A DNA stretch of 64,000 bases from Callipepla californica brunnescens (Eukaryota; Chordata; Aves; Galliformes; Odontophoridae), in assembly GCA_023055505.1 (NCBI GenBank), contig JALIRH010000045.1, positions 4,052,180 to 4,116,179 of the forward strand. The letters are read 5' to 3'. A program made the position numbers and the translations under genes. Each line of letters starts with the position of its first letter. Positions within the stretch are counted from its first letter, which is position 1. The notes under the pieces are model-generated. The model was not told the origin of the DNA. It did no database searches and worked only from the letters and a program-made list of their open reading frames with translations. Positions 52,871 to 62,704 of the stretch are shown here, in pieces.

Positions 52871-53145
52871 ACCTCGTGCCCACGGCTCCGGCGCGGCCTC
52901 TTGCTGGGGGACGGGGATTGGGCACGGGGGGGTGGAGGGGGGCGGGGTGGCACCGGGGCTGAGTGTGGCCTCGGAGTCGTCCAACGGGCGCTACCGGGAC
53001 TGCAGGCTCCGTGCCGGAACCGACGCTCCCCGCTCCCACCCCCGCGCCGCTCCCCGGCTACGAAGCCCGGCCCCGGGCGGCGGGGGGCGGGGCGGGGGGA
53101 GGGGCCGTGACGCGGTCGGGGTCGGTGCGGTCTTCCGGCGGTGCC

Positions 53146-56100
53146 ATGGCGCCGTTCCCGTCGGGGCTGCTGGTGCTGACGGCCCCGCTGGGCGCGTTAC
53201 CGCGGCGGGCGGCGGCGGCGCTGGCGGAGGCGGCGGGGGTGGTGGCGGGGCCGCTGTACGTGCACCTTCAGCCGGGGCTGCGCCTGGACGGCCCCGCGCC
53301 GCGCCCCGCCGCCCCCCCGCCCGCCGCCGCTCTGCTCCGCGCTTTGGCCGCGCTGTACGCGGCGGCGGCGGCGCACCGGGGGTTGGACGTGCGGGTGCTG
53401 CTGAGCCACGGCCACCGCCTGGCGAGGCCGCCCCGCGTCCTGCTGGCCGACGGCGGGGCGGGCGACGCGGGGCCGGTGCGGGTGGCTTTGCGGGAGCTGG
53501 CCGCCGCCGCCTACGGCTGCCCGCCCGAGCTGCCCGCGCTGCTGCTGAGCGGCTCCGACGGCCCCGAGGTGCCGCCCGACGGCTGCGGCGCGGAGCTGCC
53601 CGCGTACCCCGACGTGGCGGTCGGCGGCACCTTCGATCGGCTGCACGGCGCCCACCGGCTGCTGCTCAGCACCTGCTGCCTGCTGGCGCGGCGGCGGCTG
53701 CTGGTCGGGGTGGCCGACGGGGAACTGCTGCGCCGTGAGTGCCGGGGGGGGGCGGTGGGGAGAGGGTGCGGATGGCACGGCACTGTGCTCGTGGGAAACG
53801 GGATGGGACCGTGGAAGGGGCTGAGGGCCTCTGGAAAGCGTCCGGGCAGCGCACAGTGCTCGGGGAATGCTGGCGGAGGGGATGTGGGGAAGCACCGGCA
53901 GTGGGAACTGATGATGGGGACAGCCCAGGGCCCTGCAGCCGCTGTCCCCACAGCCCAGGGCCCTGCAGGCAGAGGGGAGTGGTGGTGGGGGGGGGGCACT
54001 GGAGGGTTCCTACCGTAGAACTGCTTGCTCTCCTGCTCTCTATTTTCCATCGATGCACACTGTTGCAGACAAAGTCCTGCGGGAGCTGATCGAGCCCTAT
54101 GAGATGCGGGCAGCCAAACTGCGCGAGTTCCTGGCGGATGTGAAGCCCTCAGTGCTGTATGACATCGTACCCCTGGGCGACCCCTATGGCCCCGCGATCA
54201 CAGACCCGGAGCTGCGCTGCATTGTTGTCAGCGAGGAGACACGCAGGGGTGGGGAGGCCGTGAACAAGAAGAGGATCGAGAACGTAACTGGGGGGGCTGA
54301 GACCTCTGGGCCCCGTGGTTCTGTGGGTGGGGACTCAGAGGTGTCCCCTCCCGGCAGGGCCTCGCCGCACTGGAGCTCTTTGAGATCGAGCTGATGGAGG
54401 ACCCCCAGCACGGCCGCAATGAGGAAGAGAAGATCAGCTCCTCCAGCCTGAGACAACGGCTGCTCGGCACACTGCTGCGGCCCCCACGGGTAGGGGGAAC
54501 CTGCTGGGGGCTGGGGGCCGCAGGACCAGTCCCTGCCTGACCCCTCCTTCCCCAGGACAGCCCCACGCTCCCCCCCCGCCCCTACATCATCGGTCTGACC
54601 GGGGGCAGTGGGAGCGGCAAGACCTCCATCGCGCAGCGCCTGGGGCAGATGGGAGCGTTCGTCATCGACGCCGACGCGCTGGGCCACGCTGCATACCTGC
54701 CTGGCAGCGCGGCCCACGGGCGCCTGGTGGCCGTGTTCGGGGCAGGTAGGGCTGTGTGAGCTGCGCCAGGAGGTGCTGTGCAGCTGTGAGCTGGATTCTC
54801 TCAGCCCCCGAACCATCTCCCTCTGTCTTACAGAGATCTTGAACAAAGATGGGACGATTAACAGGAAGGTCCTCGGGGCCAAAGTGTTTGGAAACCAGGT
54901 ACAAGCAGCGCAGGGAATGTCAATATTTAATCTCCTCAGCAGAGAACTCTGTGCTGAGGCTTTGATTTCCAGCCCTTTGAGCTGGTGCCACATTCCTGCT
55001 GCAGCAGTGTGCAGCAGATCAGCAGCGGTGCAGAATGCTCAGCCCGGGCAGCAGCTGCTGTTGCTCCCCCAGCCCCGGCTCCCTCTGTCCTTCCAAGCAT
55101 GTCACTTGTGGAACCCTAGCTCCTCTGGGAGGACCCCCAATGCCACTGTGGTTCCTTTCCAGGAGCAGCTGAAGAGCCTCACAGACATTGTGTGGCCTGA
55201 GATCGCGCGGATGGTCAGGGAGCAGATCGGAGAGGCGGGAGCTCAAGGTAACGGGGTGGCCCCAAAAAGCACAGGGCGTTAAGGTGCATGGTGCTGCTCT
55301 GGGGCTTTGGGCAGCTGCTAGAGTATTTTCTGCGCTCAGAGCTGCTCTTTGTTGGGGATTTTCACTTCTCTGAGTGCGTTTCTGAGCAGATCCCCGTGCT
55401 CAGCTGGGTGTGCAGCTGGGGCAGATGTAATTCAAGCTTCCTGTTCTGGAGTGGAGTGGACATTACCTTCTTTCTCCCAAGCTACTCCACATCCATTTTT
55501 GGTTCAGTGCCTCCTTAGTAAGCATGCTGTGTGCAGAACTGTTTTCTCTGCTGGGACCATGATGGGTGATGGCTGCACCGGGCACCTGCACACATCGGGC
55601 ATGCAGCCACTGCCTGCTGCTGCCCCTAACACGTCAGGTTCCGTGGCACAGCAGCGGGGTCCGTTTGCTGCCTGCGTGGGACGGTGTGCCCCCCAGGGAG
55701 CACCCGTGCTGCCCTATGGATGAGGAACGGCCCCGTTCCGCAGGAAAGGCTGTGGTCGTGCTGGATGCCGCCGTGCTGCTGGAGGCCGGCTGGCAGGACA
55801 TGGTGCACGAGGTGTGGGTGACCGTCATCCCCGAGGAGGAGGTGGGTGACAGCCGTCGGTCGCCTCCGGCCGCGGCCGTCCCGTGAGCGCGCAGCGTGCC
55901 CTCGCGGTCCCCGCAGGCGGTGAAGCGCATCGTGAGCCGGGACGGGCTGAGCGAGGAGGCCGCGCGGAGCCGTCTGCGGAACCAAATGAGCGACGGCCGC
56001 AGGGTGCAGCACGCGCACGTGGTGCTGTGCACGCTCTGGGAGCCCGAGGTGACCCGCGGGCAGGTGAGCCGCGGGGAGCGGGCGGGGCGCGGCTCTGCGG

Positions 56101-56219
56101 CGGCGCGGACGGACGGACGGACGGACGGACGGACGGCGTTTGGTGCGCAGGTGGAGAAGGCGTGGGAGCTCCTGCAGCAGCGCCTGAGCGCCGCGCCCGC
56201 GGGGCCGCCCTCCTGCTGA
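53146..56219 (+). CDS. COASY: COASY, bifunctional coenzyme A synthase
   Basis: Carries out the last two steps of CoA synthesis: 4'-phosphopantetheine adenylyltransferase (PPAT), then dephospho-CoA kinase (DPCK); associated with mitochondria in mammals. Nine exons: 53146-53734, 54069-54283, 54358-54489, 54556-54745, 54834-54898, 55163-55247, 55744-55841, 55917-56063, 56151-56219. All have GT-AG borders and the frame is continuous, giving 529 aa (human 564). The N-terminus [20 protein letters not shown] resembles the human mitochondrial-targeting segment. The PPAT motif [11 protein letters not shown] is near residue 165. The DPCK P-loop [12 protein letters not shown] is at 325-336, with [19 protein letters not shown] and [14 protein letters not shown] after it. 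The alanine-rich 5' part of exon 1 is poorly conserved. Several introns are 66-88 nt. No AATAAA was found before MLX; a weak GTTAAA lies near 56440. Confidence 0.97.
56107..56136. repeat. (GGAC)7 microsatellite in COASY last intron
   Basis: Seven GGAC units plus a partial copy occupy the place where the polypyrimidine tract of the final COASY acceptor (AG at 56149-56150) would be, leaving only GCGTTTGGTGCGCAG before the exon. Confidence 0.92.
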
Positions 56220-56250
56220 CCTGAGCCGGGACGGCGAAGAGCCGCGACCC

Positions 56251-56302
56251 GGACACGGACACGGACACGGACACGGACACGGACACGGACACGGACACGG
56301 AC
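56251..56302 (+). repeat. COASY: (GGACAC)8 hexanucleotide repeat in COASY 3' UTR
   Basis: Eight perfect hexamers plus GGAC begin 31 nt after the COASY stop. Read antisense they give the spurious VRVRVR-type frames. Confidence 0.93.
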
Positions 56303-56579
56303 GGCCCGAGCCCCGCGCTGCGCCGGAACGGACGGAACCGCCGCCGCTCCGAGCGCTGAGCCCAACCGGACGGGGACGGACCCCGCGGGGCCGCGGAGGG
56401 GCGCGCCCGGTTCCGCACGGTGTGAGCGCGCAGCTGAGAGACGGTTAAAGGGCGGTTCCTCTTTCCCGGTGTCCGTGGGTGTTTGCGTCTCCGTCGGGGC
56501 CCCATCGGCGCTCCCGGCGCCCCGCGGAGCGCCCCCCGGCGGTCGGGAGGACCGCGCTTCCCGGCGGCCCCCGCGGCGC

Positions 56580-56587
56580 TCACGTGA
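56580..56587. promoter_or_regulatory. MLX: Palindromic E-box TCACGTGA in the MLX promoter
   Basis: TCACGTGA is a perfect MITF/TFE M-box and CACGTG E-box lying 15 bp before the MLX ATG in a CpG island. MLX, with its partners MondoA/ChREBP and MXD proteins, binds CACGTG, so autoregulation or TFE input is possible. Being so close to the ATG, it is at or just below the transcription start. Confidence 0.6.
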
Positions 56588-56602
56588 CCGGGGCGGGGGA
56601 AG

Positions 56603-58744
56603 ATGGCGGAGCCGCCCGGTGCCGCGGCGGAGGAAGCGTGGGGGAAGGTGGGGGAGCCGCGGGACCGGGGCGAAGGGGGGGGGGGGGGGGAGGGGCGGCG
56701 GGGCCGGGGGCGGCGGGGGGCCCGGGGCCGGGAGTGCCGCCCCGCCCGCTGACCGCCGCCCCCCGCCCGCAGGTGGACGCCGCGTACGCGGACAATGGCG
56801 CGGAGCCGGGTAGGTGCCGCGGGGCGCGGGGGGGCGGCGCCCGGAGCCGCTGTGAGCGCCGCTCTCTGTGCCCGCAGCGCTCTTCATGGACGGCGCGCGG
56901 AAGGGCAGCGTCGTGTCCCGCGCCAACAGCATCGGCTCCACCAGCGCGTCCTCCGTCCCCAACACCGGTACGGGGCGGGGGCGCCGCGCGGCGCCGCGGG
57001 AGGGGCGGCCCGGACCGCTCCGCCCTCACTCGCGGTTCTCTGTCCGCAGACGACGAGGACAGCGACTGCGCGCAGGAGCACTACAAGGAGTCGTACAAAG
57101 ACCAGCGGCGGCGGGCGCACACGCAGGCGGAGCAGAAGAGGCGCGACGCCATCAAGGTGACGGCGGCACTGCGGCGCTGCCCTCTGTGCCTTCATCCCTT
57201 CGTTCTGTGCCGCGCGTGTGCCGGGAGCCGCTTCTGGCGGCGTGGAGGGTGCTGGGGTGCGGGTCCCTGCCACGGAGTGCCCCGCAACTGCTGCCCGGCG
57301 TCGCGGTCTGTGTGCCTGACCCTGTTCTGCTCCCTGTAGAAAGGCTATGACGACCTGCAGGCCATCGTGCCCACCTGCCAGCAGCAGGACTTCTCCATCA
57401 GCTCCCAGAAGCTGAGCAAGGCCATCATCCTGCAGAAAAGTGAGTCTGGGTGCTGCGGGGAGGGGAGGGCTTGCTCTCAGGCCCCCAAGCGGCTCAGCAT
57501 GGGGACTCTGTGTGACAGTGCCTCGGGAGCTCAGGTGATGGCCGCTTCCATCTCCTCGAGGAGATCCGAGGAGCCCGTATTGTGTGCTCACGACTTCTTC
57601 CTCTGTATTTTTGTGCTCAGCCATTGATTACATTCAGTTCCTGCACAAGGAAAAGAAGAAGCAAGAAGAGGAAGTTTCCACTCTCAGGAAAGATGTGATG
57701 GCCTTGAAGATAATGAAAGTGTAAGCAGGAGGAGTTGTCTGGCTGCTGCGCTCCTCTTCCTTCTTTTTCCCCACGTTCTCGCGGAGCTCCGTTGGTGGGC
57801 TCAGTGCTGTGCAGGCAGCCTGGCACCTGGGGCTGTACCAGAACCGCACCACGCCGCTGTTGTCCTTTCTCCAGGAGCTTGTTACTCTGACTCAGATCAG
57901 TAGGCTGAGTTTGGTGTGCAGATGGTTTCAAGTCAGAAAATGAATCTGCTTTCGGTGTTGGGAGAGGCTGCAGCTTCCCAGCATTTATTTATTTGTCCTC
58001 CTCTCCATCTCTGAGGCTGCCTTCAGTGGCCAGTGACTGGCAGCAGCCTCTGCTCCTGCTGTTGTGCAGAAGCCGGGCTCTGTGAGACTTCGTGGTAGCG
58101 CTGAACCCGGCTCTTGCTTTGTTTCAGGAACTATGAGCAGATTGTAAAAGCTCACCAGGACAACCCAAGTGAGGGGAAGGACCAGGTCTCCGACCAGGTG
58201 AAATTCAATGTTTTCCAAGGCATTATGGACTCCCTCTTTGAGTCCTTTAATGCCTCCATCTCAGTCACAAGTTTTCAGGAGCTCTCAGCATGCGTCTTCA
58301 GCTGGATTGAGGAGCACTGCAAGCCCCACGTGAGTACAGCAGACACGGGTGGGCTGATGCAGGGGCAGAGGGTGTTGTGCACTGCTGGATTGGTTTGATA
58401 GTGAAAGCCAGACAGTGAAAAACAGAGCTCAGAAAGAGGATCCTTGTTCCCCAGCACGTCCCTAAAACACCTAGAAGTTTGGAGGGAATTAAGAAGCCTT
58501 TGAGAGGAGTGAGTTGCGCGGGCAGGGCCAGGTCCTTGTGCTGTCTGCCTGGAGCCCTGCGGTGTAAGAACACAGCTGATCGTTGCACATATGGGTGCTG
58601 TGGTCTTTGGCACCAGGTGTGCCAGCTGTAGCATTGAGCCCGGGAAGGACTTTTCCTCCCCTGAACTGTGTCTCCTCTGTGCCCCAGACACTACGGGACA
58701 TCGTCATCGGGGTCCTGCACCAGGTGAAGAGTCAGCTGTACTGA
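56603..58744 (+). CDS. MLX: MLX, Max-like bHLH-leucine-zipper protein
   Basis: Obligate heterodimer partner of MondoA, ChREBP and several MXD/MNT proteins; binds E-box and ChoRE elements to control glucose-responsive genes. Eight exons: 56603-56647, 56773-56809, 56878-56967, 57050-57156, 57340-57439, 57621-57720, 58128-58329, 58688-58744. All have GT-AG borders and the frame is continuous, giving 245 aa, the size of the human gamma isoform (244). The basic region RRRAHTQAEQKRRDAI (77-92) has the H81/E85/R89 E-box contacts; helix-loop-helix and zipper follow (KGYDDLQAIVPTCQQQDFS through LKIMKVNYEQIV). The C-terminal dimerisation/cytoplasmic localisation domain ends SQLY. GSVVSRANSIGSTSASSVPN is a family hallmark. 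Intron 1 is only 125 nt. Confidence 0.97.
56675..56690. repeat. G16 homopolymer in MLX intron 1
   Basis: Sixteen consecutive G in a short, almost pure G-rich intron; strong G-quadruplex potential. Confidence 0.9.
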
Positions 58745-60290
58745 GCATTCCCTCACTGGAACACCTCCTGACCCAGTGACAGTGCCCAGGGGGGCTGGGC
58801 CATCTCCCTCCTGGCTGTCCTTAAAGCTTCTCTGATTATTTATTGTGACTGCAAAACCAAAGCACGGCTGTGCAAACAAATCTCTGCTCCACAGGCACTG
58901 TCACAGTCAACCTTACCAAATATTGCTAAGGACTTAGAAAGGGAAAGAAAAAAAGTGTATTGAATACAGATCTTTTAAGTTGCCATTCTGTAGCTCTGGC
59001 AGGTGTGTTGCAGTTGGGTCTGCCTGTGCCACTGACTGCAGGGCTGCAGCTCCACAGGTGAAACAGATCTGCTCTGTAACCTCAGATCTGTTTGTTAGAA
59101 GCACTTTTGACCCTGGAAGCAGGTGGGAATAAGAGAGTGCTAAAAGCTGTTGGTCTTTGCTAATGCAGATTGGGAATAGGGTTCTCCTGCAGCTGCAGGC
59201 CTTCAGTACCTCCCTCTGAAGCAGCTCTTAGGAAAGAAAGAGGCTGCTTTTGTGGAGATGCTTTGGAGAAGGCCCAGGAGAACTGAGGGAAGGGTTAATG
59301 TGTGACTGCCGGGGATGTGCTCATGTGGAGCAGCTGTGAGCTCCCCTGCTGAGGGAGTGTGCAGGGCCTCACTGTCCTGACCTCTTCAATCATCACCATA
59401 GCACCCCAGATTGGGAAAAGGGAGTGAACTCCTGCAGTCTTTTCCTGCTTGTACTTGTGTGTGCTGAATTGTGCCTGGCTTCACCTTTTTCCGGGCTGTG
59501 ATGTGGCCATACTGAACAGGGAAGCAGTTCAGTAGCTGCAGCACAGCACTATGAGTCCTCACAGCTCTTCCTTAGCGCCATCATTTTATGTGGGTGTACA
59601 TATTTATATACCTGTAAGCAGCCTTGATTTTATTTTAAAGATCACTGAAATCATTGCAAAGTGTTATCAGTGCCAGTTTTGCAGTCTAACTTGCCCCACG
59701 CTGCTACTGTCAGTATAGTTCAAGTACCCAAGCACAGTGACTGCACTGGACAGCATCGTCCTCTGTGGCACTGACACACACAGTGGGATTTGTTCTCTAC
59801 TGTTCATGCTACCACTCCATCAGTAACAGCTGTTTATTTTATTTCCACTGGAGATGAGGTAGTGCTAAGTTCCTCAGCTCCAGGTTGCTTGATTTGACTG
59901 CTGCAGCTTGAGATCATTTATGCTATTGCTTCTCTGACTTAAATGGAGAAAAGCCTTTTGCTGGGGTTGATTTTCATATTAAATTATTTTTCAAACCCTG
60001 TGACCTTTTCACTATAATACAATGGAAGCCCAAGAGCAGTCAAGCCCTGTGGTGTTGCACGTAGCTGCTAACACGTACAGGGCAGACACAGCCCTGCCTG
60101 GTGTTTTGTGATGGAGAAAATACTGTTGTGGGTGGGCAGAGCAGGCAGCAGCCCCGTGGCACAGCATGATTTCCTTCAGATGCAACCTCCTGCCTTGTGA
60201 GGAAGATGTGGACTTTTACAGACCTCAAACATGAAAGTGATGTATTTTTCTATTATGGAAAATAATTAAATAAATTTTGCTGAATGTTTT
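58745..60290 (+). other. MLX: MLX 3' UTR
   Basis: About 1.5 kb with no other supported gene, similar in length to the human MLX 3' UTR and ending at tandem polyadenylation signals. AT content rises towards the end. Confidence 0.75.
60265..60274 (+). terminator. MLX: MLX polyadenylation signals (ATTAAA/AATAAA overlap)
   Basis: ATTAAA (60265-60270) overlaps AATAAA (60269-60274), followed by a T-rich downstream stretch. Confidence 0.82.
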
Positions 60291-60542
60291 AATGACTTCT
60301 CTGCTTTTATTTCTGTTGCTGTGAACCTGGAGACGTTCTTATGATCAGGTGAGAGACACGTGGCTCCAGCAGCCCAGCCACCACCACAGCTGTGACTTGT
60401 TACCAGCACAGGAGCACCCTCCTGGCTCATCTTCCCCACCAGCGAGGGCTGCTGTGCCCTGGCCCACATCCCAGGCCGTCCCTGCTGCCCTCTCAACACA
60501 GAAGACACTGCAGCAGAGCACACGTGAAACAAAAGCACGGTG

Positions 60543-60548
60543 TTTAAT
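60543..60548 (-). terminator. PSMC3IP: PSMC3IP polyadenylation signal ATTAAA
   Basis: Plus TTTAAT is ATTAAA on the minus strand, giving a 3' UTR of about 420 nt. The MLX and PSMC3IP transcripts converge with roughly 230 bp between their expected ends. Confidence 0.65.
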
Positions 60549-60950
60549 GCCTTACGTACAGCTCAGTCTCCTCTGTGTGTTAACAGAAATAACGGCCATA
60601 ACGGAACCCAGTCCATCCACCTCTGAGGCTTTTCCTTCCTGTTCTTACTGAAAAGCCATGCTCCTACCTGCACAGCCACTGCCCTGTGAAGATACCCAAC
60701 AGCACTGAAAGGTAAAAAAAAACACCACCACTCCCTTGGCATCTGAAAAAGGGAGAGTGTCCACTGCTGAGTCAGTTCTCTAACTACCCTTCCAGGGGCA
60801 AAGCATTTTAAACAAAATATATAAAAGATACCAGACAAGCCCAAGCCCTGAAAAAAAGAAAAAAAAAACAAACCAAAACCCAACAGCTGACTTTCAGCAT
60901 CAGCTCCACTGCAACATGTTCTCTGTAAAGCAAAGACGTCCACCTGCACC

Positions 60951-62385
60951 TCACACAGCTGCTGGGGGTGTGACATTATGGTCCTCATCGGTTTCTATTC
61001 CAACTTCCTCCTGCTCAAGGACAAAGTGCTGCTGTAGCAGGACAGCTGCCCTCTGGCACAGCTGCTCTGGGACGCAGGCAGAGGTAGTGGGACTTACAAA
61101 GAACTGCTTCTTGCTTTTGGGGTATCCCTCCAGGATGGCATCGAGCAGCTCAGTCGCCTGGCAGGTCAGAGAAGTTCAATGAGGTTTGTAGGCGTGATGC
61201 TGAGCTTTCTGCCACAGCTGTGGGAGAATGCCTCCCGTACAGGAGCCGACGCGGCTGTTCCCACATCATCCCATACACAGGGATGCAGGAACGCCATGTT
61301 CAATGGCTTCCACATTACCATCCGCTTCCTCCTCCGCCACTCCTTGCAGTACAGCTTCTGCTCACTGCAGACCTGCCAAAGGCGAGGTAAAGTGAGAACA
61401 ACTCAGCCAGCAGCCACCGCATTGAGCCTCTGTGAGCTCAAAGCCTGCGACTACTGCAGCCCGCCGTCACCCTGGGGTCAGCCGGGCAGGGTAAAGCAGC
61501 CAAGCATTTGCAACAGACGGCCTCAATGGGGACCATGCTGTGCATTCCTCCCTCCCCCAGCCCTCCTCCACCTCTGTACCTTCTCTTTTTCTTCCGGCGT
61601 TACGTGGTTGGTGGCAGACTTGACCCTCTCCAGTTTCTCTGTGTACGCGGCGCAGTCTTTCCTCAGCTCCTCAATTTCACGGGCCACGTCCCGGGTGCTC
61701 ATAGCGCCGTTCAGGTCCTTCAGCTCTGGAGGGCAGCGCCGATCAGCGGCAGGGCCGCAACAAGCACGGCGTATCGGGCAGGGGCCGCACTCACCCGCCT
61801 CCAGCTGCCGGCAGCCCCGCAGCAGCTCCTGCACCTCTGCGGACCGCGCGGCGATGTCCGCGTCCAACGCGCGGAGCTCCGCATCGCCGGCGGCCGGGAG
61901 CCGCTCCTGGGGGCGGGCGGGCGCTCAGCGGGGCCGAGGGGAGCGGGGCTCGGCCGGGGCCCGGGGCTCACCTGGGCGGCGAAGAACACCTTCTGCTTGC
62001 CGTACGCCTTCTCGCGGACGTGGCCCTGCTGCGCCAGCTGCTCCAGCGCCTTCACCACGGCCTAAGCGAGCGCGCCGTCAGCCCCGCGCCGTCCGTCCCG
62101 CGCCGCGCCCCGCCGCGCCCGCTCACCGCCTTGCCCAGCCCGTGCTCCCGCTGCAGGTTCCCGAAGACGTCCTGGGCGCTGTACGGCCGGTTCTGCTCCC
62201 GCAGGTAGCGCAGCAGGACAGCGGCGGCTCCTGCGGGACACCGCCGCCGTCACCGCGGCCGCTCAGAGCCGCCCCGCTCCCCGCTCCCCGCCCCGCTCAG
62301 AGCCGCCCCGCTCCCCGCTCCCCGCTCCCCGCCCCGCTCTCCCCTCACCGCCGCTCTCCGCGGGCCCCTCGCCCCCTTTGCTCAT
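60951..62385 (-). CDS. PSMC3IP: PSMC3IP (HOP2 homologue)
   Basis: Partner of MND1; stimulates DMC1/RAD51 strand exchange in meiosis and also acts as a nuclear-receptor coactivator. Eight minus-strand exons: 62349-62385, 62127-62230, 61972-62061, 61795-61906, 61580-61725, 61319-61372, 61098-61157, 60951-61010. All have GT-AG borders and the frame is continuous, giving 220 aa (human 217). It starts MSKGGEGPAESG. The winged-helix DNA-binding domain follows (VLLRYLREQNRPYSAQDVFG through EKAYGKQKVFF), then a coiled coil (ELKDLNGAMSTRDVAREIEE and on to SATNHVTPEEKEK), then a basic segment YCKEWRRRKRM and the conserved tail EEVGIETDEDHNVTPP. The second half of the winged helix is well conserved, while the AERLPAAGDAEL region is diverged. 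Three introns are 65-69 nt. Confidence 0.96.
62261..62340. repeat. 34-bp tandem duplication in PSMC3IP intron 1
   Basis: Units beginning GCTCAGAGCCGCCCCGCTCC start at 62261 and 62295; the second is extended by an additional CTCCCCG copy. The repeats fill most of a 118-nt intron. Confidence 0.85.
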
Positions 62386-62410
62386 CCTCTTCCCGCGCCC
62401 CGCTCAGTGG

Positions 62411-62453
62411 GCGTGACGCACTTCCCGCGTGACGCACTTCCCGCGTGGCGCAC
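62411..62453 (-). promoter_or_regulatory. PSMC3IP: 16-bp tandem ETS/CRE-like repeat in PSMC3IP promoter
   Basis: Plus-strand unit GCGTGACGCACTTCCC occurs at 62411-62426 and 62427-62442, with a partial third (GCGTGGCGCAC) to 62453. On the gene strand each unit reads GGGAAGTGCGTCACGC, combining an ETS-like core (GGAAGTG) with a CRE/ATF half-site (GCGTCAC); plus TTCCCGCG also resembles an E2F site. The array begins 26 bp upstream of the ATG. Confidence 0.7.
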
Positions 62454-62700
62454 GGAGGGGGCGGGGCTCCGGCGGTCGCGGTCCGTCCGGCGCGGGCGCG
62501 TTTCAGCGCGCACGGAACGGGGCCGCGTTACGGGAAGCACCGTGGGCTCCAGCCCCGGCACTCCTGCAGCGCCGCCTCCCCCCGCCCGGCGCCATCCCCC
62601 GGGAACCGCTGGGGCAAAGGAGGAGCGGAGGAGGCTCAGATGGGGAGCGAGGGAGGCAGAGGCTCTCCCCCAGAGCTCAGTCATCACACAATGAAACAAG
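62454..62700. other. PSMC3IP upstream CpG island
   Basis: GC-rich spacer between the PSMC3IP promoter repeats and the polyadenylation site of the next minus-strand gene. No gene is supported. Confidence 0.6.
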
Positions 62701-62704
62701 AGCC

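Noticed and set aside
51367..52953. 528-aa minus-strand frame across HSD17B1
   Set aside because: Shadow of the GC-rich HSD17B1 exons and introns; no recognisable domain.
55634..56965. 443-aa minus-strand frame containing long VRVRVR runs
   Set aside because: The VR run is the antisense of the (GGACAC)n repeat; the rest is antisense COASY and MLX plus a CpG island.
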